Program-made: the position numbers and the translations under genes
Shown here: positions 53,682 to 61,669 of the stretch, piece after piece
Layout of the letters: each line of letters starts with the position of its first letter
Numbering within the stretch: position 1 is the first letter of the stretch
Assembly (NCBI RefSeq): GCF_965230735.1
Contig: NZ_OZ246016.1
Coordinates: 434,001-498,000 of the forward strand
Direction: 5' to 3'
Origin: Motiliproteus sp965230735
Lineage (GTDB): Bacteria > Pseudomonadota > Gammaproteobacteria > Pseudomonadales > Balneatricaceae
Length of the DNA stretch: 64,000 nt
Notes under the pieces: generated by a model
The model's database searches: none
Told to the model about the DNA's origin: nothing
Seen by the model: the letters and a program-made list of their open reading frames with translations, nothing else

Positions 53682-53705
53682 CGCCCCGCGACTAGGATCG
53701 GGGCG
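53682..53705. terminator. Terminator at the end of the secretion cluster
   Basis: CGCCCCG / CGGGGCG 7-bp stem with a 10-base loop; on the minus strand it is followed by CTTTTCTC, on the plus strand by GTTCCTAC. It lies just after the last pseudopilin and overlaps the 3' end of the convergent small gene. Confidence 0.55.
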
Positions 53706-53949
53706 TTCCTACTTTCGGGTGAGGATGATAGATAGGACCGGGCTTAACCAAAACACGTGCCGAACATGGTTGTGTTTGAGTACTAAGCTGGCGCTGACGG
53801 AGCACAGCAAGGACAACCAGAGCCAGCATCGCCAGCAACAAAGTAATCCCACTCTGCAGCAGAAAAGCGACCACAAAGGCGTAACCGGTATACAACTTCA
53901 ACAGGTTGATAACAAAGCCAAGTCCCAGCATAAGCGCCCCATCAATCAT
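53692..53949 (-). CDS. Small two-helix membrane protein
   Basis: 85-aa protein starting MIDGALMLGLGFVINLLKL with about two membrane helices (residues roughly 4-34 and 34-50) and a basic, Pro-rich tail. It lacks a strong ribosome site. A good Fur-like palindrome lies about 80 bp upstream, so it may be an iron-regulated small membrane protein. Coding status is moderately uncertain. Confidence 0.45.
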   Translation of the reverse strand: MIDGALMLGLGFVINLLKLYTGYAFVVAFLLQSGITLLLAMLALVVLAVLRQRQLSTQTQPCSARVLVKPGPIYHPHPKVGTPRS

Positions 53950-54028
53950 CAGGCTATGGCGGGATTATAGATCAGCGCGGCTGACAAGCCGCAAGAAAAT
54001 AGTCTAACCCGTTGTTTTACAACGAAAA

Positions 54029-54043
54029 TGATAAGAATTATCG
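54029..54043. promoter_or_regulatory. Strong Fur-like operator between pgpA and the small membrane gene
   Basis: TGATAAGAATTATCG matches the Fur core TGATAATnATTATCA at 12 of 14 positions and is the best such match in the window. It lies downstream of pgpA and upstream of the minus-strand small membrane protein gene. Confidence 0.68.
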
Positions 54044-54070
54044 ATACGTTTACTAGGCAACTGCTACGGT

Positions 54071-54544
54071 TCAGCCGACCCAGTGGATGATCAGCTGCAG
54101 CACCAACCAGGCGTAAATACCCGCCAAGACATCATCGATCATGATGCCGAAGCCGCCGGAAACCCGCTTATCCGCCCAGCGGATCGGTTGGGGTTTGACG
54201 ATATCGAACAACCGGAACAGAACAAAGCCCAGCAGTAGCCAGCCCCATCCCGGCGGCACCAGAATCAGAGTGATCCACAGTCCGACAAACTCATCCCAAA
54301 CAATGCCGCCGTGATCGTGAACGCCCAGGTCCCGAGAGGTCTGACCACACAGATAGATACCGACCACAAAGGCCAGCACGATCACCGCCAGGTAAGCCTC
54401 AAGCGGTAGTTCTCGAAGAAACAGATAAGGAATGATGGCCGCCAACGTACCCCAGGTTCCCGGGGCTCGTTTGGGCGCGCCGCTACCGAAGCCGAATGCT
54501 GCCAGGTGAACTGGGTTACGCCAGTTGGGTTTTGGCAGTGACAT
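54071..54544 (-). CDS. pgpA: Phosphatidylglycerophosphatase A
   Basis: 157-aa inner-membrane enzyme dephosphorylating PGP to phosphatidylglycerol. Family motifs FGSGAPKRAPGTWGT near the N-terminus, DLGVHDHGGIVWDEFVGLW, and DIVKPQPIRWADKRVSGGFGIMIDDVLAG are present, with about three membrane helices. Ends the nrdR-rib-nusB-thiL-pgpA group, 17 bp after thiL. Confidence 0.96.
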   Translation of the reverse strand: MSLPKPNWRNPVHLAAFGFGSGAPKRAPGTWGTLAAIIPYLFLRELPLEAYLAVIVLAFVVGIYLCGQTSRDLGVHDHGGIVWDEFVGLWITLILVPPGWGWLLLGFVLFRLFDIVKPQPIRWADKRVSGGFGIMIDDVLAGIYAWLVLQLIIHWVG

Positions 54545-54561
54545 CTCGGACCCTCGATAAA

Positions 54562-55515
54562 TTAGAAATGCTGGTAGCCACTGGCTGCCATTGGTCGCCG
54601 GTTCCCCTGCCGATCGACCCCGATCAGACCAGGTTTACGACAAATAGCGCCAATTTCTCGGCAAGAAACACTCAAGCCAGGCAGTTTTTCCAACCACTGC
54701 TGGCGTCGATTCGCGGGCACACAGAAACAGAGTTCGAAGTCCTCGCCACCGCCCAGCGCCCAGTTCAACGCCTGTTGCTCTGGATACCGATCCAGCAGGG
54801 CGTCGGAGAGTGGAATCTGCGCCAACTGCAGCTCGGCACCCAGGTCCTGATGCTGCAGTAAGTGGCTTAGATCAGCCAGTAGACCATCGGAGATATCCAA
54901 CGCCGCACTGGCAATCTCTCGCAGGGCCAACCCCAACTCGATCCGAGCACTGGGGCGGTAGAACCGTCCGAGCAGGTACGGATCCTGATCTGCCTGGGTT
55001 TGGAGCTGATCCAACCCGGCCATCGCATCGCCCAAGGTGCCGCTGACCCAGATGCTGTCACCGGGCTGTGCGCCTCGGCGGGTCAAGGCCTTCCCTTTCG
55101 GCACCCAACCGTGAACTTGCAGACTCAGAGCCCGATGGCCCCTTGTAGTGTCGCCGCCAACCAGGCTCAGGCCATATCGGGCCATTCCCTCACCCAGTCC
55201 ACGGCTGAAGCCTTCCAGCCAGTCGGGATCGGATTCGGGCAACGTTAGCGCCAGGGTCAGCCAGGCCGGCTCGGCGCCCATCGCGGCCAGATCACTGACA
55301 CAAGCGCCCAGGGCACGATAGGCCAGCTGCTCGGCAGGAATGCCGGGAAGGAAATGGGTACCTTCGACCAGGGTATCGATCGATACCGCCAGTTGCTGAC
55401 CATCCGGTACTTCTAGCAGCGCGCAGTCGTCACCGATACCCAGACCAACGCCGCGTCCATGCTGAGGCAGGGACGCGAAGAAGCGCTTGATCAGGTCAAA
55501 CTCAGCGACGGCCAT
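54562..55515 (-). CDS. thiL: Thiamine-monophosphate kinase
   Basis: 317-aa kinase making thiamine diphosphate from TMP. Shows the ATP/Mg motif GIGDDCALLEVP, TLVEGTHFLPG, DLAAMGAEPAW, GGDTTRG and DISDGLLADLSHLL. Between nusB and pgpA, the usual gammaproteobacterial order. Confidence 0.96.
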   Translation of the reverse strand: MAVAEFDLIKRFFASLPQHGRGVGLGIGDDCALLEVPDGQQLAVSIDTLVEGTHFLPGIPAEQLAYRALGACVSDLAAMGAEPAWLTLALTLPESDPDWLEGFSRGLGEGMARYGLSLVGGDTTRGHRALSLQVHGWVPKGKALTRRGAQPGDSIWVSGTLGDAMAGLDQLQTQADQDPYLLGRFYRPSARIELGLALREIASAALDISDGLLADLSHLLQHQDLGAELQLAQIPLSDALLDRYPEQQALNWALGGGEDFELCFCVPANRRQQWLEKLPGLSVSCREIGAICRKPGLIGVDRQGNRRPMAASGYQHF

Positions 55516-55525
55516 CGGTGACTAA

Positions 55526-56008
55526 TCAGCCCTTGGCGCCGGTTTCGGCTTTGCGCAGATCGCGGGCGACCCGGTCCAGCACACCATTGACGTACTTGTG
55601 GCTGTCGGTGGCGCCGAAGGTCTTGGCCAGATTCACCGCCTCGTTGATCGCGACCTTATAGGGCACATCGATCATCTCAGCCAGCTCGAAAGTCCCCATC
55701 CGCAGTACGGTCAGCTCGATCGGATCCAGCTCATCCTGCTTACGGTCCAGGTAGGGCTTAACCGCCTCATCCAGCTCGGTGGTCTTGCTGGGCACACCGT
55801 GCAGCAGCGCGCTGAACAGCTTCAGGTCGGTACCGGACATATCGTTCTCGACCCGGAACTGGGCTTCGATATCGTTCAGCGGATTGCCGGCCATGTGCCA
55901 CTGGTACAGCGCCTGCAGCGCAAAGCTGCGAGCCTCGCGCTTCATCTGGGTACGTGACGGCTTGCCGGACTTCTTGGCCTTCTTCTGCGGCTTGTCGGAA
56001 TCGCTCAC
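55526..56008 (-). CDS. nusB: Transcription antitermination factor NusB
   Basis: 160-aa helical RNA-binding factor; with NusE it supports rRNA antitermination. Basic N-terminus (KKAKKSGKPSRTQMKREARSFALQALYQWHM) and family core RKQDELDPIELTVLRMGTFELAEMIDVPYKVAINEAVNLAKTFG. Lies 3 bp after ribH. Confidence 0.96.
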   Translation of the reverse strand: MSDSDKPQKKAKKSGKPSRTQMKREARSFALQALYQWHMAGNPLNDIEAQFRVENDMSGTDLKLFSALLHGVPSKTTELDEAVKPYLDRKQDELDPIELTVLRMGTFELAEMIDVPYKVAINEAVNLAKTFGATDSHKYVNGVLDRVARDLRKAETGAKG

Positions 56009-56011
56009 CGC

Positions 56012-56488
56012 TTACGCCTCCAGCTGCTTCAGCAGGCTGACCATCTCCAGCGATGACAGCGCCGCTTCGGCACCCTTGTTACCCATCTTGGTGCCGGAAC
56101 GCTCAACCGCTTGCTCGATCGAGTTAACGGTCAGAATGCCATTGGCGACCGGGATACCGAAATCCAGCGCGATCTGGGAGCAACCCTTGGCGCTCTCGGC
56201 ACTGACGTATTCGAAATGCGGGGTGCCGCCACGGATTACCGCACCCAGGGCAATAATCGCATCGTCCTGCTTCTGCTCGGCAACCTTCTGCACCGCCAGC
56301 GGGATCTCAACCGCACCCGGTACCCGTACGATACGGATATTGGCTTCGTCAACACCGTGACGCTTCAGGGTATCAACGGCACCTTCGACCAGGCTCTCAA
56401 CCACAAAGGCATTGAAGCGGCCGACGACGATGGCGTAACGGCCATCCTGGGCGTTGGTGAAATCACCTTCTACTGTTTGAACTGTCAT
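56012..56488 (-). CDS. ribH: 6,7-dimethyl-8-ribityllumazine synthase
   Basis: 158-aa lumazine synthase. Motifs: VGRFNAFVVESLVEGAVD, VPGAVEIPLAVQKVAE, ALGAVIRGGTPHFEYVSAESAKG. Lies between ribBA and nusB. Confidence 0.96.
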   Translation of the reverse strand: MTVQTVEGDFTNAQDGRYAIVVGRFNAFVVESLVEGAVDTLKRHGVDEANIRIVRVPGAVEIPLAVQKVAEQKQDDAIIALGAVIRGGTPHFEYVSAESAKGCSQIALDFGIPVANGILTVNSIEQAVERSGTKMGNKGAEAALSSLEMVSLLKQLEA

Positions 56489-56509
56489 TTATCTTTTCCT
56501 TTGCAAAAC

Positions 56510-57622
56510 TTACGCGTCGCAGGGGATGAACTCGACAATCTCGAGGTCAAAGCCCGACAGCGCGCTGAACTTGATCGGTGAGCTGAGCAGCCGCATCTGG
56601 CTGACACCCAGGTCACGAAGAATCTGTGAACCGGTACCGATGGTCTGGTAAGCACCGGCACCATCGACGTTGGGGTTACGCAACGGTTTCTTGTTCAGGT
56701 GGGTCTCCAGGCTACCGGCCAGGTCATCCAAGCCGCCATTACCCAGCAGTACCACCACCCCGGCACCCTCGTCGGCGACCTTCTGCAGCGACTTGCGCAG
56801 TGACCACTTGGGCTCACCGTCGTTGACGGCACCGATCACATCACGCATCGGGTCGGCCATATGTACTCGAACCAGAGTCGGCTCTTCCGGGTTGATCTCG
56901 CCCTTAACCAGCGCCAGGTGGCTGGAGCCGTGGATGCTGTCGAGGTAGCTAGTGACCTGGAATTCACCGGCTTCGGTGCTCAGGCTGTAGCTCTCACCGC
57001 GCTCGACGGTGTGCTCGTTAAGGGTGCGGTAGTGGATCAGATCGGCGATGGTACCGATCTTCAGGTCATGCTTCTCGGCGAATTTTTCCAGATCAGGACG
57101 ACGCGCCATGGTGCCGTCCTCATTCATGATCTCGACGATCGCCGCTGCCGGGATACATCCGGCCATGCGCGCCAGATCACAGCCCGCTTCGGTATGGCCG
57201 GCACGGCTCAGTACCCCACCGGGTTGCGCCATCAGTGGGAAGATGTGGCCCGGCTGGACGATATCTTCAGGCTTAACGTTCGGATCCACCGCGGTTTGTA
57301 CGGTGTGGGCACGGTCGGCTGCCGAAATACCGGTGGTCACGCCTTCGGCCGCTTCGATCGACAGGGTGAAGTTGGTCGAGTAGGCAGCACCGTTATCCTG
57401 CACCATCAGCGGCAGCTTCAACTTGCTGCAGTGTTGGCGGGTCAGGGTCAGACAGATCAGACCGCGGGCATGGGTGGCCATAAAGTTGATATCTTCCGGG
57501 CGCACCTTTTCGGCGGCGATGATCAGATCACCTTCATTTTCGCGATCTTCGTCATCCATCAGAATGACCATCTTGCCCTGACGGATATCCTCGATCAGTT
57601 CGGCGGTGGAGTTAAGGCCCAT
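56510..57622 (-). CDS. ribB: DHBP synthase with a degenerate GTP cyclohydrolase II half (RibBA-like)
   Basis: 370-aa two-domain protein. The N-terminal 3,4-dihydroxy-2-butanone-4-phosphate synthase (1-200) is intact: ILMDDEDRENEGDL, FMATHARGLICL, GHIFPL...GHTEAGCDLARMAG. In the C-terminal cyclohydrolase II-like domain (about 210-370) the zinc cysteines are gone: where RibA has ECLTGDALFSMRCDCG this protein reads MADPMRDVIGAVNDGEPKWS. So it supplies DHBP only, and GTP cyclohydrolase comes from ribA at 26.5 kb. Confidence 0.93.
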   Translation of the reverse strand: MGLNSTAELIEDIRQGKMVILMDDEDRENEGDLIIAAEKVRPEDINFMATHARGLICLTLTRQHCSKLKLPLMVQDNGAAYSTNFTLSIEAAEGVTTGISAADRAHTVQTAVDPNVKPEDIVQPGHIFPLMAQPGGVLSRAGHTEAGCDLARMAGCIPAAAIVEIMNEDGTMARRPDLEKFAEKHDLKIGTIADLIHYRTLNEHTVERGESYSLSTEAGEFQVTSYLDSIHGSSHLALVKGEINPEEPTLVRVHMADPMRDVIGAVNDGEPKWSLRKSLQKVADEGAGVVVLLGNGGLDDLAGSLETHLNKKPLRNPNVDGAGAYQTIGTGSQILRDLGVSQMRLLSSPIKFSALSGFDLEIVEFIPCDA

Positions 57623-57656
57623 AGTGGTTCCCGTTAAGACTATTGATTAGTGTTCG

Positions 57657-58334
57657 TTAGCGACGACCGGTAAAGCCGTGCTCGGCCAGCAGCGCCATAC
57701 TCAGGCCACCGGCATCGGTATTGTCGTGGCTATCTTCATCGGCGCTGCCACTGAACAGGCGCTCCAGATAGCGGGCGATCAGGTCGACTTCGAGGTTCAC
57801 CCGGCGGCCGACACTGTAATCCTTAATCAGGGTTTCATCCAGCGTATGCGGGACGATATTGAGTTCAAATTGACTGCCCTCAACCCCGTTGACGGTCAGA
57901 CTGACACCGTCGACGGTGATCGAGCCCTTGGCGGCAATATAGCGCGACAACGCGGCCGGCGCTTTAATCTGGAACCGGATCGAGCGACCATCTTCACGAC
58001 GCCCGACCACTTCACCGATGCCATCGACGTGACCGCTGACAATATGACCACCCAAGCGGCTGGTCGGCATCAAGGCTTTCTCCAGATTGACCCGATCACC
58101 GGCCCGCAGCAGTTCAAATTCAGTATGGGCCAGGGTCTCGCGGGAAACATCGGCCCAGAAACCATCACCCGGCAGGTCGACCACGGTCAGGCAGACGCCG
58201 TTGACGGCGATGCTGTCACCCAGTTTGACGTCGGCCAGATCCAGTTTGCCGGTACGCAGGCGCAATCGCAGATCACCGCCCTGCAGACGGGTATCGACCA
58301 CTTCGCCGACCGCTTCGATTATCCCGGTAAACAT
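57657..58334 (-). CDS. ribC: Riboflavin synthase, alpha subunit
   Basis: 225-aa trimeric enzyme with two similar lumazine-binding barrels: first MFTGIIEAVGEVVD ... NGVCLTV, second GGHIVSGHVDGIGEVV ... VDGVSLTVNGV. Symbol follows the ribC/ribE usage in gammaproteobacteria. Only 4 bp after ribD. Confidence 0.95.
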   Translation of the reverse strand: MFTGIIEAVGEVVDTRLQGGDLRLRLRTGKLDLADVKLGDSIAVNGVCLTVVDLPGDGFWADVSRETLAHTEFELLRAGDRVNLEKALMPTSRLGGHIVSGHVDGIGEVVGRREDGRSIRFQIKAPAALSRYIAAKGSITVDGVSLTVNGVEGSQFELNIVPHTLDETLIKDYSVGRRVNLEVDLIARYLERLFSGSADEDSHDNTDAGGLSMALLAEHGFTGRR

Positions 58335-58338
58335 CGCG

Positions 58339-59475
58339 TTACTGCTCCCCCGCTGGGTGATTAAGAGATGAATGGTTGAATCTTAGTGTCAGACGCAGAT
58401 CGTCGCCCAAGCGGCGCTGATCCAGCAGTTCCATCCGACGTTGCTCGGCCATCTTGTCGAACGGCAACTCAAAGGCCGCCCTGGCGTTGGATCCCAGTAG
58501 CGTGGTGGCCTGATAGAGCACCAGTTCGTCGGCCAGACCCGCGTCAATCACCGCACCACTGAGCGTGGCACCGGCCTCGACCAGCAGCTCATTGCATTCA
58601 CGCTCGCTGGCCAGCCACTCGAGCAAACCGGCTAGGTCGCTGGTATCCCGCTGTAACAGCGTAGCCTTGTCCTGCAAGGCCTGAACCCGGTCGCCGGGTG
58701 CATCACGATAGACCAGCACCGTCTCGCCGGGTTGCTGAAGAATCACCGCATCCGCCGGAGTGCGCAATTGCGAATCCAGCACCAGTCGTAGCGGCTGACG
58801 TCGAACGACCTCTTCGGCGTTCTCCAGACCAAGCTGTTCGGCCCGCAACGTCATCGCCGGGTCATCGGCCAGCACGGTGCCGATACCGGTCAGAATCGCC
58901 GAACTACGCGCCCGCAGTCGCTGCACATCACTGCGTGCCTGGGCACCGGTAATCCACTTAGATTCGCCCGACGCCATGGCGGTCCGACCATCCAGACTGA
59001 CGGCCTGCTTGATACGTACAAAGGGACGCTTGCGCGCCATGCGACTGATAAAACCGGGATTGATCGCTTCGGCCTGGGGCTGCATCAGTCCCCAGCTGAC
59101 CTCGGCACCGGCCTGTTGCAGATAACGGTGACCACGACCGCTGACCTGGGGATTCGGGTCCTGCATCGCCGAGATCACCTTGGCGATGCCAGCCTCGGCC
59201 AGCGCCTCGCAGCAGGGGCCCGTCTTGCCATGGTGACTGCAGGGCTCCAGCGTCACGTAGGCGGTAGCCCCGCGGGCCTGCTCCCCGGCAACCGCCAGGG
59301 CATTGACCTCGGCATGGCCTTCACCGGCACGCTGGTGATAGCCCTCACCAACCACCTGACCATCGCGCACCAGCACGCAACCGACTCGCGGGTTCGGCTC
59401 GGTGGTGTAGAGGCCTTGGGCAGCCAGTTGCAGCGCCCGCGCCATATGGCGGTGGTCGTCGGCGGTATAGCGCAT
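58339..59475 (-). CDS. ribD: Bifunctional riboflavin deaminase/reductase RibD
   Basis: 378-aa protein. N-terminal deaminase with zinc motifs GHAEVNAL and EPCSHHGKTGPCCEAL; C-terminal reductase from about residue 150 (RPFVRIKQAVSLDGRTAM; LVEAGATLSGAVIDAGLADEL). Next to nrdR (2 bp gap). Confidence 0.96.
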   Translation of the reverse strand: MRYTADDHRHMARALQLAAQGLYTTEPNPRVGCVLVRDGQVVGEGYHQRAGEGHAEVNALAVAGEQARGATAYVTLEPCSHHGKTGPCCEALAEAGIAKVISAMQDPNPQVSGRGHRYLQQAGAEVSWGLMQPQAEAINPGFISRMARKRPFVRIKQAVSLDGRTAMASGESKWITGAQARSDVQRLRARSSAILTGIGTVLADDPAMTLRAEQLGLENAEEVVRRQPLRLVLDSQLRTPADAVILQQPGETVLVYRDAPGDRVQALQDKATLLQRDTSDLAGLLEWLASERECNELLVEAGATLSGAVIDAGLADELVLYQATTLLGSNARAAFELPFDKMAEQRRMELLDQRRLGDDLRLTLRFNHSSLNHPAGEQ

Positions 59476-59477
59476 CG

Positions 59478-59972
59478 CTAGGATTCCGTCTCCGAACGAT
59501 TGTTGGAGTCCGGGCCTTCGCCATTCGAGGCCAGCTTGTCGATTTCGGCCTGAAACTCGCTAATATCCTGGAAACTGCGGTAAACCGAGGCGAAACGAAC
59601 GTAGGCGACCTGATCCAGCTCGCGCAGCGCCGCCATCACCGCCTCACCGACCACCATCGACGGCACTTCCCGCTCGCCGGTGGCGCGCAGGCTGTGCTTG
59701 ATCTGATTGATACAGGCTTCGATCTGGTCGATCCCGACCGGGCGTTTCTCCAACGAGCGGAGGATGCCGGCACGCAGCTTCTCTTCGTCGAACGGCTGCC
59801 GCGACCCATCCTGCTTGACCAGGCGGGGCATCAACAGTTCGGCGACTTCGTAGGTGGTGTAGCGCTCGTTGCAGGCAAGACATTCACGCCGACGCCGCAC
59901 CTGTTCGCCTTCGGCAACCAGACGGGAGTCGATCACTTTGGTTTCGTGGGCTTTGCAGAACGGACAATGCAT
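59478..59972 (-). CDS. nrdR: Transcriptional repressor NrdR
   Basis: 164-aa repressor of ribonucleotide reductase genes that senses dATP/ATP. Zinc ribbon CPFC ... CLAC at the N-terminus (MHCPFCKAHETKVIDSR), then an ATP-cone domain (PRLVKQDGSRQPFDEEKLRAGI). First gene of the nrdR-rib cluster; a repeat element lies just upstream. Confidence 0.96.
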   Translation of the reverse strand: MHCPFCKAHETKVIDSRLVAEGEQVRRRRECLACNERYTTYEVAELLMPRLVKQDGSRQPFDEEKLRAGILRSLEKRPVGIDQIEACINQIKHSLRATGEREVPSMVVGEAVMAALRELDQVAYVRFASVYRSFQDISEFQAEIDKLASNGEGPDSNNRSETES

Positions 59973-59999
59973 GCGTCAAACCTGTCTTAAAGAGCGAGA

Positions 60000-60136
60000 G
60001 GCTGTAGGAAAACTACTACGCTCGGTGAAGCGTCGTTAAAAACCGTCTCAAAATGCTCGCTTACAACGCGGTAAGCTGCGCTTTTTCGTCGATTTTTGCC
60101 TAGCTTCACCTTCGCTCGCTACCTTTTCCTACAGCC
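60000..60136. repeat. 137-bp intergenic inverted-repeat element
   Basis: Ends are 13-bp perfect inverted repeats (GGCTGTAGGAAAA / TTTTCCTACAGCC), with further imperfect pairing inside (GGTGAAGC / GCTTCACC). Looks like a dispersed palindromic or MITE-like repeat between nrdR and glyA. No coding potential. Confidence 0.65.
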
Positions 60137-60186
60137 CCTTAAATTCTATTGGGCGGTTATGATATCGAGCCTAGTAAAAACAACAA

Positions 60187-60212
60187 AGCCCCGCTCTCTA
60201 TAGAGCGGGGCT
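60187..60212 (-). terminator. Terminator of glyA
   Basis: AGCCCCGCTCT / AGAGCGGGGCT perfect 11-bp stem with a CTAT loop, followed on the minus strand by TTGTTGTTTTTAC. Lies 25 bp after glyA. Confidence 0.88.
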
Positions 60213-60237
60213 CAAAGGGTCTAGCGACAAGACCTGT

Positions 60238-61494
60238 TTACTTGCTGTAAACCGGGAAGCGGGCGCACAGGGCTTTAACCTCTTCCTTAACGCGGTTGAT
60301 GGTCGCTTCGTTGTCGATATCGTCCAGTACGTCGCAGATCCAGTTGGTCACCTGAACCGCCTCGGCTTCACCGAAACCACGACGGGTGATTGCCGGAGAA
60401 CCGATACGCAGACCGGAGGTCACGAACGGAGAACGCGGGTCATTCGGAACCGAGTTCTTGTTGACGGTGATGTTGGCACGACCCAGTGCCGCGTCTGCAT
60501 CCTTACCGGTGATGTCTTTCTTGATCAGGTCAACCAGGAACAGGTGATCGTCGGTACCGTTGGAAACGATATCGATGCCGCGCTCCATAAAGGTGTTGGC
60601 CATCGCCTGAGCATTCTTGACCACCTGCTGCTGGTAGGTCTTGTACTCGTCGCTCAGTGCTTCCTTGAAGCAAACCGCTTTGGCCGCGATGACGTGCATC
60701 AGCGGGCCACCCTGGCTTTCCGGGAAAACCGCGAAGTTCAGTTTCTTCTGCAGCTCTTCGTCACCGTTGGACAGGATCAGACCGCCACGGGGGCCGCCCA
60801 GGGTCTTGTGGGTGGTGGTGGTAACCACGTCGGCGTACTGCATCGGGCTCGGGTACGCGCCAGCAGCAACCAGACCGGCGATGTGCGCCATGTCGACAAA
60901 CAGGTAAGCATCAACGGCGTCGGCGATCTCGCGGAAGCGAGCCCAGTCAACGATGCGCGAGTAAGCGGAGAAACCGGCAACGATCATCTTCGGCTTGTGC
61001 TCGCGAGCCAGACGCTCGACTTCGTCGTAATCGATCTCGCCGGTTTCCGGGTTCAGACCGTACTGAACCGCATTGTAGATCCGGCCAGAGAAGCTAACGG
61101 AAGAACCGTGGGTCAGGTGACCACCGTGGGCCAGGCTCATACCCAGAACGGTATCGCCCGGCTGGCACAGCGCCATGTAAACCGCAGCGTTGGCTTGGGA
61201 ACCGGAGTGCGGCTGAACGTTGGCGAACTCGGCACCGAACAGCTCTTTGGCGCGGTCGATGGCCAGTTGCTCAACCACGTCGACGTGCTCGCAACCACCG
61301 TAGTAGCGCTTGGCCGGGTAGCCTTCGGCGTACTTGTTGGTCAGGCAGGAGCCCTGCGCTTCCATCGACAGCTCGCTGGCATAGTTTTCAGAAGCGATCA
61401 GTTCGATGTGCTCCTCCTGACGCTGCTTTTCCGCGGCGATCGCGGCAGCCAGATCAGTATCAAATTCAGCGATGGTCAAACCGTTGTTCAGCAT
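60238..61494 (-). CDS. glyA: Serine hydroxymethyltransferase
   Basis: 418-aa PLP enzyme converting serine to glycine and 5,10-methylene-THF. Motifs: IELIASENYASELSMEAQGSCLTNKYAEGYP, GGHLTHGSSVSFSG, and the PLP-lysine site TTTHKTLGGPRGG. Preceded by a sigma-70-like promoter and followed by a terminator; monocistronic. Confidence 0.97.
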   Translation of the reverse strand: MLNNGLTIAEFDTDLAAAIAAEKQRQEEHIELIASENYASELSMEAQGSCLTNKYAEGYPAKRYYGGCEHVDVVEQLAIDRAKELFGAEFANVQPHSGSQANAAVYMALCQPGDTVLGMSLAHGGHLTHGSSVSFSGRIYNAVQYGLNPETGEIDYDEVERLAREHKPKMIVAGFSAYSRIVDWARFREIADAVDAYLFVDMAHIAGLVAAGAYPSPMQYADVVTTTTHKTLGGPRGGLILSNGDEELQKKLNFAVFPESQGGPLMHVIAAKAVCFKEALSDEYKTYQQQVVKNAQAMANTFMERGIDIVSNGTDDHLFLVDLIKKDITGKDADAALGRANITVNKNSVPNDPRSPFVTSGLRIGSPAITRRGFGEAEAVQVTNWICDVLDDIDNEATINRVKEEVKALCARFPVYSK

Positions 61495-61589
61495 GGATAT
61501 CCCCTAAGTCAGAGTGGTCGCGCTTTTCCGGGCATCTCCCTTCACGCGGCAAGGGTCACGCGGCAAGCGCCGCTGCGAGAAAGGCGCGA

Positions 61590-61618
61590 ATTATACCCAA
61601 GTCGGCAGCGATGTTCAC
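61590..61618 (-). promoter_or_regulatory. Probable sigma-70 promoter of glyA
   Basis: On the minus strand TATAAT (61590-61595) is preceded at 16-17 bp by TGAACA, a partial -35. It points toward glyA with a leader of about 85 nt. The remaining spacer has no gene. Confidence 0.5.
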
Positions 61619-61669
61619 TTGAATGCGGTGCATATTTTGATCAAATTCGGCTCATAACGCCGCAACCAC

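Noticed and set aside
57623..57656. FMN riboswitch before the riboflavin genes
   Set aside because: The gap is only 34 bp and no RFN element motifs were seen in any rib intergenic region.
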